Assembly (NCBI RefSeq): GCF_020630935.1
Contig: NZ_JAHDIG010000004.1
Span: 25,295-89,294 of the forward strand
Source: Bernardetia sp.
Lineage (GTDB): Bacteria > Bacteroidota > Bacteroidia > Cytophagales > Bernardetiaceae
Length of the DNA stretch: 64,000 bases
Reading direction: 5' to 3'
The notes beneath the pieces were generated by a model, which did no database searches, was not told the DNA's origin, and saw nothing but the letters and a program-made list of their open reading frames with translations. This document shows positions 26,010 through 35,650 of the stretch, in pieces (position 1 is the first letter of the stretch; each line of letters opens with the position of its first letter). The translations under genes were made by a program, and so were the position numbers.

Positions 26010-26525
26010 ATGCTTTGTTCAGTTTCTACTTTCGGTATAGTATTGTTGTTCTTAATAATAGCAGCTTTTTTTGCTCTTATAGCACTTGGTGTAGGGAGTT
26101 TTTTGCGTCCTAATAATCCTACAACAGAAAAAAATAGCACGTATGAGTGTGGAGAAGAAACTATATTGGGTAGTTGGGGCAAATTCAATATTCGTTTTTA
26201 CCTGATAGCTTTAGTTTTTGTTCTCTTCGAAGTAGAAATCATTTTTTTGTTCCCTTGGGCAAAAGTTTTAACAGACACAAAAGTACAAGCCATAGAGAGT
26301 AACTGGCAAGTTTATGCTTTCACAGAAGGATTATTGTTTATTATTATTTTAGTAATGGGTTTGGGCTATCTTTGGAAAAATAATTTACTAAATTGGCAGT
26401 TAAATAGCATCAAAGAAGATATTTCAAAGGATGATTTAACAAAGAATAAACAAATTATTCCTAATACAGCTTATCAAAGCATAAATACAAGATATAGCCA
26501 GAAAAAAAACTCAATCAATAATTAA
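26010..26525 (+). CDS. nuoA: NADH-quinone oxidoreductase subunit A, isolated and C-terminally extended
   Basis: 171 residues. Three transmembrane helices and the NuoA signature YECGEETILGSWGKFNIRFYLIALVFVLFEVEIIFLFPWA (about 48-87), including the conserved Cys and the acidic residues of the quinone-proton pathway. NuoA is normally about 120-130 residues. Here some 45 extra polar residues (DISKDDLTKNKQIIPN...) follow the last helix. The rest of the nuo operon is absent, so this subunit is encoded apart from its complex. -7-like boxes TATTTTTG (25972) and TAATTTTG (25986) lie just upstream. Confidence 0.9.
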   Translation: MLCSVSTFGIVLLFLIIAAFFALIALGVGSFLRPNNPTTEKNSTYECGEETILGSWGKFNIRFYLIALVFVLFEVEIIFLFPWAKVLTDTKVQAIESNWQVYAFTEGLLFIIILVMGLGYLWKNNLLNWQLNSIKEDISKDDLTKNKQIIPNTAYQSINTRYSQKKNSINN

Positions 26526-26574
26526 ACACAAAATATCTGCTTTAAAAATTATTATTTCAACTGATTATTGAACG

Positions 26575-27645
26575 ATGACTTGGATAAAACTTTTACTTAG
26601 CCTAGGAACTGCCTTTGCAGTCTGTTTGCTTCTGATTCCAGAAATTATCAAAATTGCTAACTCTCGCAATATTCACGACGTGCCTAATGAGCGTAAAATT
26701 CATACAGGAAAAATTTGTTCTTTTGGTGGAGTGGGTATTTTTTTTGGTTTCATTATCTCTACCCTAACGTGGTCTTTTGTAGATATGACACTCAATATGG
26801 AATTTTTATTAGGAGCTGTTTTGGTCATGGTAGTGGTGGGAATGCGAGACGATTTTTTACCTCTGAGTGCTTTTTGGAAACTCATAGGGCAGTTTGTAGC
26901 CATAGCTGTTCTGATAATAGGTGATATTCGAATTTATTCTCTTTATGGCTTTTTAGGAGTATATGAAGTTAATTTTTTCTTTAGTTGCTTAATAACAGGA
27001 TTTATTGTCATTGTGATTACCAATGCATTTAACCTCATAGACGGCATAGATGGCTTGGCTGGTTCGGTGGCACTCATTGTATTTAGTTTTTTTGGGCTGT
27101 GGTTTGCTTTAGAGGGAAGTTATGCCCTTTCTGCTATGTGTTTGGCTATTTTGGGCAGTGTGGGAGGTTTTTTATATTACAATTATAGCCCTGCAAGAAT
27201 ATTTATGGGAGATACAGGGTCTCTAATGTTGGGTTTCCTAGCTACTGGACTCTTAATTATTTTTCTTAATAAAAATGCAGCTTTGCCTACAACAAATGAA
27301 TTACACATTGTTGCTCCTTTGTCGCTTATGTCTTCCTTGATGGTATATCCACTTTTCGATACTATTCGTGTTTTTATGTTGAGAGCATTAGCTGGACGTT
27401 CTCCTCTTTCTCCAGACCGTAATCACATTCATCATTTGCTTTTAGATATAGGCTGTAACCATTATAGTATTGTGGGTATTGTCATTTTCTTAAATATACT
27501 ATTTGTATTTGTCTTTACTTATATCGGACAAATGGGATATTTGTCAGACAACTGGCTTGTTCCTATCATCGTCTTGACAGCAAGCAGTTTTGCTATTTTT
27601 CTACATAGGAGAGTAAAGCGCAAAAGAGAAGTGGTGAATGTCTAA
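26575..27645 (+). CDS. WecA/MraY-type undecaprenyl-phosphate sugar-1-phosphate transferase (GT4)
   Basis: 356 residues, about ten transmembrane segments. Motifs: VPNERKIHTGKI near 38, the Mg-binding NAFNLIDGIDGLAG (about 150), FMGDTGSLMLGF (about 212) and the SPDRNHIHHLLLD loop (about 280), the last typical of the WecA/TagO branch. It would start a lipid-linked glycan (O-antigen or exopolysaccharide) by transferring a HexNAc-1-phosphate to undecaprenyl phosphate on the inner membrane. No glycan cluster is adjacent. Confidence 0.9.
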   Translation: MTWIKLLLSLGTAFAVCLLLIPEIIKIANSRNIHDVPNERKIHTGKICSFGGVGIFFGFIISTLTWSFVDMTLNMEFLLGAVLVMVVVGMRDDFLPLSAFWKLIGQFVAIAVLIIGDIRIYSLYGFLGVYEVNFFFSCLITGFIVIVITNAFNLIDGIDGLAGSVALIVFSFFGLWFALEGSYALSAMCLAILGSVGGFLYYNYSPARIFMGDTGSLMLGFLATGLLIIFLNKNAALPTTNELHIVAPLSLMSSLMVYPLFDTIRVFMLRALAGRSPLSPDRNHIHHLLLDIGCNHYSIVGIVIFLNILFVFVFTYIGQMGYLSDNWLVPIIVLTASSFAIFLHRRVKRKREVVNV

Positions 27646-27715
27646 AACTAAAATAGTTCTTGTTTTGAAACAAATTGAAAAATATGAATTAGAGAAGAAA
27701 AGTAAATTTTCGTTT

Positions 27716-28288
27716 ATGTATAAATTTTTATTTCTGTTGTTTTTTATTTTTTCTAATTCTTTAAAAGCACAACAGATACCACTTTCTCACGAAAAACTCC
27801 ATCAGCAGCCCACATTTTATTCTCTAGAAGATGCGCTGAAAGTTCCCTTAAATGTCTATATACTAGATTTATCAGAGCAAAATTTAGATAGTCTGTCAAG
27901 TGAGATTTCAAAACTCAAAAACCTTCAAGAATTGAGTTTATATAAAAATAATCTTAAGACCTTGCCAAAAGAATTATGGGAGCTAAAAAACTTAGAGGAA
28001 TTAGCCTTGGAAGATAATTTATTTGAGAAACTACCTGCTGAAATAGGTTTATTACGAAATTTGGATATGCTCTATGTAGGAAGTAATCGTCTAACAGAAT
28101 TACCAGAGGAGCTTGGCAACTTGAAAAGATTAAGTTTCTTAGGAGCGCACAATAATCAACTTACAACTCTTCCAAAAACACTCATCGACACAGAATTGGT
28201 CATATTGTATGTACCCAACAACTTATTTTCAGAAGCTGACAAAAAAGCTATTCGGCAACTCTTCCCACAATGTGATATAGATTTTTGA
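27716..28288 (+). CDS. Exported leucine-rich-repeat protein
   Basis: 190 residues from ATG 27716 (MYKFLFLLFFIFSNSLKAQ, signal peptide). The mature part carries five to six 23-residue LRRs of the plant-type/LPxxL pattern (LKNLQELSLYKNNLKTLPKELWE and so on), a protein-binding solenoid. The frame is open back to 27638, overlapping the transferase by 8 bp, but that start would put 26 charged residues before the signal peptide. Likely periplasmic or surface; partner unknown. Confidence 0.8.
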   Translation: MYKFLFLLFFIFSNSLKAQQIPLSHEKLHQQPTFYSLEDALKVPLNVYILDLSEQNLDSLSSEISKLKNLQELSLYKNNLKTLPKELWELKNLEELALEDNLFEKLPAEIGLLRNLDMLYVGSNRLTELPEELGNLKRLSFLGAHNNQLTTLPKTLIDTELVILYVPNNLFSEADKKAIRQLFPQCDIDF

Positions 28289-28300
28289 GTAACATTTAAA

Positions 28301-28338
28301 GATAAAGACACATTATAGTTTTACAATATGTCTTTATC
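28301..28338. terminator. Terminator-like hairpin between convergent genes
   Basis: Perfect 10-bp stem GATAAAGACA / TGTCTTTATC with an 18-nt loop. There is no T run on either side, so termination is only probable. Confidence 0.45.
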
Positions 28339-28344
28339 ATATAT

Positions 28345-28752
28345 TTATGAATTTTGAGGTTCAAAATCTTTTAGCCAATCCTTTGCTTCCTCTAAGTCAT
28401 CGAAGAAGTGCATTGTATAACTATTGTCTGTCATATCTTTTCCTATTTTTTTGACAGCCAACTGATTGAAAACATCCTTTGACATAACCACAGCAGCCGT
28501 TCGAATGCCAGCCTCTAATAAACGAGGAAACCAGTCTTCATTTGTCCATTTTTGGTCGTTTGGAGAAATAGCTCCCATATTTGCCATATCAGCAAGCCAT
28601 TTGCTTACATGCTTTTCTTTTACTTTTTCCAATCCTGTATTCATTCCATATTTATAATTTTCTGTAGTGGCAAAACCCGTCCACTGCATGTGAATACATT
28701 GTACGTCTTCATTGTGATGAATAGTAAGATATTTTTCTTCGAATAAAGCCAT
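28345..28752 (-). CDS. STAS/SpoIIAA-like small protein
   Basis: 135 residues beginning MALFEEKYLTIHHNEDVQCIHMQWTGFATTENYKYGMNTGLEKVKEKHVSKWLADMANMG and ending with HFFDDLEEAKDWLKDF. This alternating strand/helix pattern is that of the STAS/SEC14-like proteins common in Cytophagales, with 'WLADMANMGAIS' at the phosphorylation-loop position but no clear conserved Ser. Possibly a ligand-binding or partner-switch protein. No cognate kinase or sigma gene is adjacent. Confidence 0.6.
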   Translation of the reverse strand: MALFEEKYLTIHHNEDVQCIHMQWTGFATTENYKYGMNTGLEKVKEKHVSKWLADMANMGAISPNDQKWTNEDWFPRLLEAGIRTAAVVMSKDVFNQLAVKKIGKDMTDNSYTMHFFDDLEEAKDWLKDFEPQNS

Positions 28753-28801
28753 AAATCAGTAGTTTTTTAAGTAAAAGTAAGTTTATTGTAAAGCAGATTT
28801 G

Positions 28802-29431
28802 TTATTTATAGACCTCATTGTAATATCGAATGGTTTTTAATAGGTCATCTCTATTGCGTAATTTGTTGTCGTGGTCTAATAAGTAGAGTTCCATGACTTC
28901 TTTCTTTTCTCCAAACAAATCCATAATAGCCTCTCGGCTCTCCTCTACATCTACAACATTTCCTTCGTTATCTAAAAGAAAGTAATCATCTTCTTGTACG
29001 ACATAACTGCCTCCATTGACCCAACCACCCCACATATAAGGCGAATAATAACCAGCCTGTCTTACTACAAAATTCTCTCTGCAAAGCAGTGTTATTTTGC
29101 CCTCGGTTAGCAACTCAAAAAAGTAGAGAACTCTATAATCATCTTTTACCACTTGAGGTAACGCATAAAAATAACGTACTCGCTTTTGTAATTCGTCTTG
29201 AATCCAAAACTGCTCCACTTGAGAAGCATTGTAAGAACGAAGTTTGTTATCGGAAGTCCTGACAGTAATATTATTTTGGTCTAAATCATACCTAATACTT
29301 CCTTTTATATTTTCTTCATTAAATAGATAGGCTTCGCCTTTATGCCAATATTCTTTTGAAAAGTTTTGTCCATATATTTGATGAGAAAATAAGGAAAAAA
29401 GCAAGTAAAATACACAGAACAAACTTCGCAT
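28802..29431 (-). CDS. Exported protein, unknown
   Basis: About 209 residues from ATG 29431 (MRSLFCVFYLLFSLFSHQIYGQ, signal peptide); an upstream start at 29458 adds nine residues. The mature part starts EYWHKGEAYLFNEENIKGSIRYDLDQNNITVRTSDNKLRSYNASQVEQFWIQDE, a pattern I have seen in Bacteroidota exported proteins without a named function. There is a Gly/Tyr-rich stretch (YYSPYMWGGWVNGGSY). Monocistronic as far as visible. Confidence 0.55.
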   Translation of the reverse strand: MRSLFCVFYLLFSLFSHQIYGQNFSKEYWHKGEAYLFNEENIKGSIRYDLDQNNITVRTSDNKLRSYNASQVEQFWIQDELQKRVRYFYALPQVVKDDYRVLYFFELLTEGKITLLCRENFVVRQAGYYSPYMWGGWVNGGSYVVQEDDYFLLDNEGNVVDVEESREAIMDLFGEKKEVMELYLLDHDNKLRNRDDLLKTIRYYNEVYK

Positions 29432-29522
29432 AGGTAATTTTATTTGGTAGAATAGCATCTGAAAAATCAGTTTATAGAATTAGTAAATTAGTTTTAAGAA
29501 CTACAACTAAACAAAGAGTGTT

Positions 29523-31040
29523 CTAATAATTTATAATTCCAATTTTTTTATCTTTTAATTTTACATTGATAAAATTTTTCAGACGGTCTTCGTATTTTTG
29601 ACGTGTATATCTATTTCTAGCTGGCTCGCCTTCCCATTTTACAAGTAGCATAAAGGCTAAAGAATCGTTCTCAAAATCTGTCTGACGCACCCTTGCTACT
29701 CCAATTTGTGTTAGTTCTGGATAAATTGCTTTGAGTTCATTTTTTATTGTTTCAAATGGCAGTGTATCTCCTCTTGCATAAAGAAGTTCATTTTTTAGTT
29801 CTTCAATTTCCCTATCTTTTCCTGTTATAATATCGTCCTTTTGTTTGTATGTCCCCATTTCTTCCCGAAACTTTATTTCAATATAGCGTTTGGCATTGTT
29901 CATAACTGTTCGTTCCACACGAGTTTCAGAATCAGCAGGCTCTTCCGACTGTACAAGTTCAATGTGAATACTGTCATTGCTATCAAAACCTGTAAGTTGC
30001 CAAGTATTTCTCACCTCTTCATTAAACGTTTTTTCTAAACTAAGAAGCGAATCGTAATTGATATAACTTCCTGCTCCAAAACTAATAACACGTAGTCTGT
30101 AAATATTGGTAGAGTCTAGCTTTACTTTCCACTGTACAGAGTTTAAATCGTAGTTTGGATTTATATTTTCTGTGATGAATGTAGAAATACGCTGATGGCG
30201 AAAATTTTCTGTCAGTTTTTTAAATAAAAACCAAACACTCGGAACAAGTAATAACGTAAGCACTACATACGCTGTCATTCTTGCACGCCTTGCCAAAACA
30301 GGATTCAAAACCTCCACATACGGAAACTTCAAAAAGCGCACAATCATGTAGGTAGAAAGACTTATAAAAACAGCATTTATAAAAAATAAATAAAATGCTC
30401 CAGCAAAAACATCCCACTGTCCAGTAGCTAACCCAAAACCAGACGTACAGAGAGGAGGCATTAAGGCTGTCGCAATCGCCACGCCTGGAATGGCATTTGT
30501 TTTTTCTGTACGAGAACCTGCAATAATCCCTGCCAAACCACCAAAGAAAGCTACTAAAACATCTAACAAATTGGGTTCGGTTCGTGAAATCATTTGTTCG
30601 GTTAGAAGTCCCAATGGAGTAATTTTGAAATAGATGACACTTGTTACTAGCGTTAAGAGAATAGCACTTAAAAAATTTCGAACCGATTTGATGAGTGTTT
30701 CTCTGTCGTTGATGGCAGCTCCCAAGCCAATCCCCAAAATAGGAGACATCAAAGGAGAAATAAGCATGGCTCCGATAATTACAGCAGCCGAATCCAAATC
30801 TAATCCGATAGAAGCAATCATTACTGAGCAAATCAAAACCCAAAGGTTTGACCCTTCCAACACAACTCCCGACTTAATGCTTTTTACTGTTCCTACATAA
30901 TCTGTATCAGAAGCAAGGTGGGTAAGACGAAAGAAAAAATCTTTGACAAATTTCCAAGAGTCTCGCAAGCCGTGTTGCCATTCTGGATAATCGTGCTTTA
31001 TAACTTCTTCTTGGGAGGTAGAGTTTTTTTCTTCCTGCAT
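29523..31040 (-). CDS. DUF389 (TIGR00341-type) integral membrane protein
   Basis: 505 residues. The membrane part (about 60-275) has the family sequence GSNLWVLICSVMIASIGLDLDSAAVIIGAMLISPLMSPILGIGLGAAINDRETLIKS and MPPLCTSGFGLATG. It is followed by a roughly 220-residue soluble C-terminal domain with a coiled-coil segment (about 385-425). The family has no established function. Monocistronic, ATG start, next gene ends 244 bp upstream. Confidence 0.9.
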   Translation of the reverse strand: MQEEKNSTSQEEVIKHDYPEWQHGLRDSWKFVKDFFFRLTHLASDTDYVGTVKSIKSGVVLEGSNLWVLICSVMIASIGLDLDSAAVIIGAMLISPLMSPILGIGLGAAINDRETLIKSVRNFLSAILLTLVTSVIYFKITPLGLLTEQMISRTEPNLLDVLVAFFGGLAGIIAGSRTEKTNAIPGVAIATALMPPLCTSGFGLATGQWDVFAGAFYLFFINAVFISLSTYMIVRFLKFPYVEVLNPVLARRARMTAYVVLTLLLVPSVWFLFKKLTENFRHQRISTFITENINPNYDLNSVQWKVKLDSTNIYRLRVISFGAGSYINYDSLLSLEKTFNEEVRNTWQLTGFDSNDSIHIELVQSEEPADSETRVERTVMNNAKRYIEIKFREEMGTYKQKDDIITGKDREIEELKNELLYARGDTLPFETIKNELKAIYPELTQIGVARVRQTDFENDSLAFMLLVKWEGEPARNRYTRQKYEDRLKNFINVKLKDKKIGIINY

Positions 31041-31230
31041 AACTGAACTTACAATTAGGTAAAAAATAGCTTTTGTCTTGAATTGATATACTAAAATACT
31101 CTTTTTCTGATAAAGAAGCCAAATTTAGAGTTTTTTATTAGAATACTGGAAACTAAGAGTAATTTTCATTCTGTGAAGCAAAGAACAGAGATAAGAGGCA
31201 TTTTTTTTATCTTTTTATGCTATAGCTAAT

Positions 31231-31267
31231 AAACCCCATCTATAAAGCTAGATTATTGATGGGGTTT
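31231..31267 (-). terminator. Terminator after the DUF4139 gene
   Basis: Perfect 10-bp GC-containing stem AAACCCCATC / GATGGGGTTT, 17-nt loop, 18 bp past the stop on the minus strand. The T run is weak. Confidence 0.6.
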
Positions 31268-31284
31268 GGTTATAATTATAGAAA

Positions 31285-32922
31285 TTATCTTCTAACATAA
31301 AATTGGTACGAATAAGTAATCGTTTTGGATTGTCCTTTAGCGAGTTTTAGTTCCCACGTAACATCATTGATTGGATTGATAGCATAATAATTTGGTCGTT
31401 TTTTGGTTTCCCAATCGGAATCTGTTTTGAGCATTTCTCCAATAACTGTTCGGCTTACTTTCAGATTTATTTCCTTGTCTTTATAATTTTTGACTTCAAT
31501 CGTTGCTGTAGCTGTAACCAAATCATAGACAATTTTTTTCATCTTGATATTCGTCTGTCTGTCTGTTTCTTGCTCATTATCTTTTACCAAAACATCTGGA
31601 GCAACGGTTAGGCGAAGCATCGTTTTAGAAGTTTTGGCTGTATATTTTAGCATATCTTGGCTCAATACCTGTGGGTCGGCTGTGGTACTTACACTACCAT
31701 CTTTTACTTTTCTAGGTTGTGTAACCATTGCTGTTCCTGTTGTCCAAGGAAAATCTGTTGAGTTTTTGAGTTCTAGTGAATGATAAACATCATTTCTTTG
31801 CTCTTCATCTTTTTTATAAACTACATTATAGCCGTTATTTTGAGGAATTTCTACTTCATAAATATGCTTATAATCTACCTCTTCGTTGAAAAGTGAATAC
31901 AAAGCTCGCCCTCCTTTTGGAAGCGTAACACCTTTTCTAGTATAGAAAAATAAATCTTCCTGCGACTGTGTCTCTACTTCATCTACATCGCCTCCACCTC
32001 CATAAACATCCATTTCGTCCATTTGATAATTCATAGATTGAGTAGTTATCATATTCGAAAGGTTATTTTGTCTTCTATATCTTAAATCATTTCCAGACGA
32101 GCCATTGAGTTGACTCAAAAAAGCCTCTAAGCTCTGATTCGAAACAAATGGAGAAACCAATCTATCATATTTGAAATTTGGAACTCCCACTACTAAACTA
32201 AGGGTTGCATTTTTAATGTCTTCTGCATCGTTTACGAGTTCGGCACGCAAAACGATTTGTGCTTTTTTATCGTCTTTCAAATGAACTAAATAACTTGGAA
32301 GCCAACCAATGCCACGTTGTAAATATGCCATCTCTACATTTTCTTGTGTGCCAGCCTTATCAATTTCCACTTCTATGATACGCTGTTCTTTTAGAGGAGA
32401 GTAGTCTGTATTTGGTTTTTTGGAAAAAGAAATTGCCTTTATTTCGTTCATATAAATTGCCATAAATCCAACTTTTGGTTTTGTGGTTTCCAAAAATATC
32501 ATTCCACTTTTTAGATTTACGTCTTGAATTGTGCCTACAACTTCTGTCTCTTTTTCCCCTTCGGATTTGAGGGTGAGTTCTACATTTTTGCCTTTATTGG
32601 CATAAAGCATTTCAGAGAGGTTTGTAGCTTTTTTTGAATCAGTCTCTTCTTCACTTTCATAGCTTTTCAAACTGCTTATGGGCTTTCCATTGGTATAAAA
32701 CCAAAATGTTCCGAAAAGAGCTTGAGGCAATGATTTGATAATAAATTTTCCTCTCTGTTCTCCGTCTTTTTCAGCTTTTAGCGTCATGGGGTTGAAGAAA
32801 AAACCTGTTCCGTTCTTGAAAACAGCTACTCGTTGTTCTTTATTAGAGTTAGTCTGTGAGAAAGCAGTCATAAAAATAGAGGTAATAAAAAATAAACTTA
32901 GAAAGATTGATTTGTAGTTCAT
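31285..32922 (-). CDS. Exported DUF4139-domain protein
   Basis: 545 residues with a signal peptide (cut near TAFSQ, residue 23). The C-terminal two-thirds matches the DUF4139 layout: IGWLPSYLVHLKDDKKAQIVLRAELVNDAEDIKNATLSLVVGVPNF near 205-250, then KGVTLPKGGRALYSLFNEEVDYKHIYEV, and a terminal LKLAKGQSKTITYSYQFYVRR. Related proteins (MuiA group) affect the cell surface, with no known enzymatic role. A low-complexity acidic/glycine segment (YGGGGDVDEVETQSQED) lies near 310. Confidence 0.8.
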   Translation of the reverse strand: MNYKSIFLSLFFITSIFMTAFSQTNSNKEQRVAVFKNGTGFFFNPMTLKAEKDGEQRGKFIIKSLPQALFGTFWFYTNGKPISSLKSYESEEETDSKKATNLSEMLYANKGKNVELTLKSEGEKETEVVGTIQDVNLKSGMIFLETTKPKVGFMAIYMNEIKAISFSKKPNTDYSPLKEQRIIEVEIDKAGTQENVEMAYLQRGIGWLPSYLVHLKDDKKAQIVLRAELVNDAEDIKNATLSLVVGVPNFKYDRLVSPFVSNQSLEAFLSQLNGSSGNDLRYRRQNNLSNMITTQSMNYQMDEMDVYGGGGDVDEVETQSQEDLFFYTRKGVTLPKGGRALYSLFNEEVDYKHIYEVEIPQNNGYNVVYKKDEEQRNDVYHSLELKNSTDFPWTTGTAMVTQPRKVKDGSVSTTADPQVLSQDMLKYTAKTSKTMLRLTVAPDVLVKDNEQETDRQTNIKMKKIVYDLVTATATIEVKNYKDKEINLKVSRTVIGEMLKTDSDWETKKRPNYYAINPINDVTWELKLAKGQSKTITYSYQFYVRR

Positions 32923-33173
32923 GAGTGAGCTAATTTAGTTTGAGATAAAAAAATGATGCAGTATAGTTTTTTATAATTTATAAGAAGATGCTTTGCTGCA
33001 TAATTTACATAAATAAATCAGAAAGTTTTAAACTTTTTAAGTTTTGAAGGGAGTTGTTATGCTTTCTATCAAAACAAAACAGCAGTTTATTTGTAATTTG
33101 AACACTAAGAAATACAGTCTGAATTTTGAACTGTTGTTCTTTTGCCTTTCTTTCCAATAATTTGAACTAAAAA

Positions 33174-34445
33174 ATGACAGCTGAAGATTTTACTCAACAC
33201 GATATTGTAAGAAACCTTATCAAACAACTCAAAAAAAAAGGAGTGCATCACAAAATTTTTTCTGATGTTTTGGATGATGAAGGTAATCAGTATGTAGATT
33301 TGGTACAAGAAGGTGGAGGTGTTTTAGGAATTGCCTTAATTGGTTATGTACATGTTTTGGAACAGATGGGCATTCGTTTTTTAGGGTATGCAGGAACTTC
33401 TGTAGGGGCAATTAACACAATTTATATGGCTTCTATTGATGACCGAACTAAGCCCAAAACGGATAAAATGATAGAACTCATTGCTAATAAGAATTTTATA
33501 GATTTTATAGATGGAGATGAAAATGCAAGAGAATTTGCGATTGCAATAAGCGAAAACGATGGAGAAATTCATTGGAGTAAACTAATATGGAGAGGGGTAA
33601 AAGCATTTAGCAAACTTTGGGAAGACTGGGGACTCAACCCTGGAATACATTTTTATTATTGGTTTACAGAAGCTCTCGGCAAAGAAGGTGTTTATACTTC
33701 ATTAGATGTTGAGCGAAGAGTGGCAAAGCTTCCTAATTTGCGTATTAGAAAAGGTATAAATCAAAGTATTGAAGGGATAAAGGCTACCATTTCTATTGTA
33801 GCTACTGATATTACAACGGAGTCGAAAGTGATTTTTCCTGCTATGCGACATTTATACTGGGAAAATAGCCATCTTATCAATCCAACAAATTTTGTACGTG
33901 CTTCTATGTCTATCCCATTTTTCTTTACTCCTTATAAGGTTACAGACATTCCTAAAGGAAAAAAAGCACAAGCCAACTGGAAAAATACAGTAGATTATCG
34001 TGGGGCGATTCCAAAAGAAGTTTTTTTTGTAGATGGAGGCATTATATCAAATTTTCCTGCCGACGTCTTTCATAAGCTACACGTTCCACGCTTACCCTCC
34101 TTTGGAGTAAAACTAGGCACAGAACGCAACCGACCTAATGACATTACAAATCCTTTTGTTTTTACAAGAGCGATTGCCGAATCGATGCGACAAATTGCAG
34201 ATTATAATTTTATCCTTCGCAACAGAGACTATCGCCAGCTGATTACGTGGATAGACATTGGAAATCATAACTGGATAGACTTTACGCTTTCTTATGAAGA
34301 CAAACTAGACCTTTTTATTCGTGGTGCAAAGGCAGCAGCACACTTTTTAAGAACATTTGATTGGCAGAAATACAAAGATACTCGTGCAGCACAAAATCCT
34401 TATGGCATTCTTCCTCCTAAAAATGATTTTAGTATTAAGCCTTAA
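33174..34445 (+). CDS. Patatin-like phospholipase
   Basis: 423 residues. The Ser-Asp dyad is visible: nucleophile GTSVG with Ser76 and the DGG motif FVDGGIISNFP with Asp287. The oxyanion loop reads EGGGVLGIA (47-54), with Leu where most patatins have Arg or Lys (GGGxRG). Expected activity: acyl hydrolysis of phospholipids in the cytoplasm or at the membrane; no signal peptide. It is flanked by spacers, and a TGACCT-type repeat begins 8 bp after its stop. Confidence 0.9.
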   Translation: MTAEDFTQHDIVRNLIKQLKKKGVHHKIFSDVLDDEGNQYVDLVQEGGGVLGIALIGYVHVLEQMGIRFLGYAGTSVGAINTIYMASIDDRTKPKTDKMIELIANKNFIDFIDGDENAREFAIAISENDGEIHWSKLIWRGVKAFSKLWEDWGLNPGIHFYYWFTEALGKEGVYTSLDVERRVAKLPNLRIRKGINQSIEGIKATISIVATDITTESKVIFPAMRHLYWENSHLINPTNFVRASMSIPFFFTPYKVTDIPKGKKAQANWKNTVDYRGAIPKEVFFVDGGIISNFPADVFHKLHVPRLPSFGVKLGTERNRPNDITNPFVFTRAIAESMRQIADYNFILRNRDYRQLITWIDIGNHNWIDFTLSYEDKLDLFIRGAKAAAHFLRTFDWQKYKDTRAAQNPYGILPPKNDFSIKP

Positions 34446-34452
34446 AAAACAC

Positions 34453-34560
34453 TGAAGTTATTTAAAACCTAAAAGCGATCGAAGCTACACAATCATCGGT
34501 ACTGACCTATCGGTCTGACCTTAATTAAATTAGAACAGACCAAAAACTATATCAAAGATA
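34453..34560. repeat. TGACCT family copy 2
   Basis: The left end TGAAGTTATTTAAAACCT.. matches the left end of the 24034 element at most positions. The inner part contains ACTGACC and GGTCTG (34512-34517) pairing with CAGACC (34536-34541). Terminal inverted repeats are degenerate here. No ORF. Confidence 0.5.
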
Positions 34561-34654
34561 TTTTAATACTCTGATTTGCAGCATTTAAAGTCAAAAACTC
34601 GTTCTTTAAAAAACGTTAATCATTTTTTACTACTGTTTAAACGCTATATCAAGT

Positions 34655-35650
34655 ATGAAAATAAATCTACCAAAACCGTGTCATGAGGATTGGAATAAAA
34701 TGACGCAAGAAGACAAAGGGCGTTTTTGTGGCTCTTGTCAGAAAATTGTCGTTGATTTTTCAGTTATGTCAGATAAAGAAATAGTCAATTACTTCAAAGA
34801 ATATAAAGGAAATAATACTTGTGGACACTTCAAAAAAAATCAGATAGACCGAACTTTAAAACAAGGAACTCCAAGAAGAACATTTTTCCTCAAAGAACTC
34901 GCTACAGCTTGTGTAGCTTTTTTTCTAGCTTCTACTGAGGCAAAAGCGCAGATAGGAGATATACCCTTAACAGAAAAACAAACAGAACAAAATAACTTAG
35001 AAAGCGATGAAGGTAAAATTGTCATTAATGGAAAAGTAAAAAATGGTAATGAACTTTTAGCAAATGCTACTATTTCTATAAAAGACACAAAGCAAAAAAC
35101 ACAATCGCTAGAAAACGGAAGTTTTTCTATCTCTATTCCTAAAGAAATAACTCAAAATAATGAGGTTGTAACGCTAGTAATAGAATATGAAGGGTTGGAA
35201 AGTAGAGAAATTGAAATCAAACCCTCAATTACTCATCAGTTTTATGAAATAGACTTTGCTGAAAATACACCACTCACAGATGCCTTAGCTGGACAAACAG
35301 ATGGTGTACAGATTATTCACTCTAAAAGAACTATTACTGGAAAAGTAACAAGTAGTGATGGAGCATTACCTGCAGCAACCGTACAAATAAAAGGAACAAC
35401 AATAGGAACAACAACAGATATGGAAGGGAATTACACATTGGAGAATGTTCCAAATGATGCTGTTCTTGTTTATAGGTTCGTAGGACTAAATTCAAAAGAA
35501 GAAACTATAGCCTCAAGAAATACTATAAATGTCCAATTAGAAGATGCTCTGTTAGGAGAAACATTTGTAGTCGGAGGAATATCTAGCAAACCTTACAAAT
35601 GGTATTCCCCAAGGAATCTTTGGTACAAAATCAGAAATATTTTTAGATAA
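34655..35650 (+). CDS. Carboxypeptidase-regulatory-like domain protein, TonB-plug-like
   Basis: 331 residues. The N-terminal 60 residues have a Cys-rich motif (KPCHEDWNKMTQEDKGRFCGSCQKIVVDFSVMSDKEIVNYF) seen in many Cytophagales proteins. One transmembrane segment follows (about 82-97). Two CarboxypepD_reg-like beta-sandwiches follow: VINGKVKNGNELLANATISIKDT (about 124-200) and TITGKVTSSDGALPAATVQIKGTTIGTTTDMEGNYTLENVP (about 225-295). Between them TDALAGQTDGVQI resembles the plug start of TonB-dependent transporters, but no barrel follows. Topology would place the sandwiches in the periplasm. Function unknown. Confidence 0.78.
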   Translation: MKINLPKPCHEDWNKMTQEDKGRFCGSCQKIVVDFSVMSDKEIVNYFKEYKGNNTCGHFKKNQIDRTLKQGTPRRTFFLKELATACVAFFLASTEAKAQIGDIPLTEKQTEQNNLESDEGKIVINGKVKNGNELLANATISIKDTKQKTQSLENGSFSISIPKEITQNNEVVTLVIEYEGLESREIEIKPSITHQFYEIDFAENTPLTDALAGQTDGVQIIHSKRTITGKVTSSDGALPAATVQIKGTTIGTTTDMEGNYTLENVPNDAVLVYRFVGLNSKEETIASRNTINVQLEDALLGETFVVGGISSKPYKWYSPRNLWYKIRNIFR

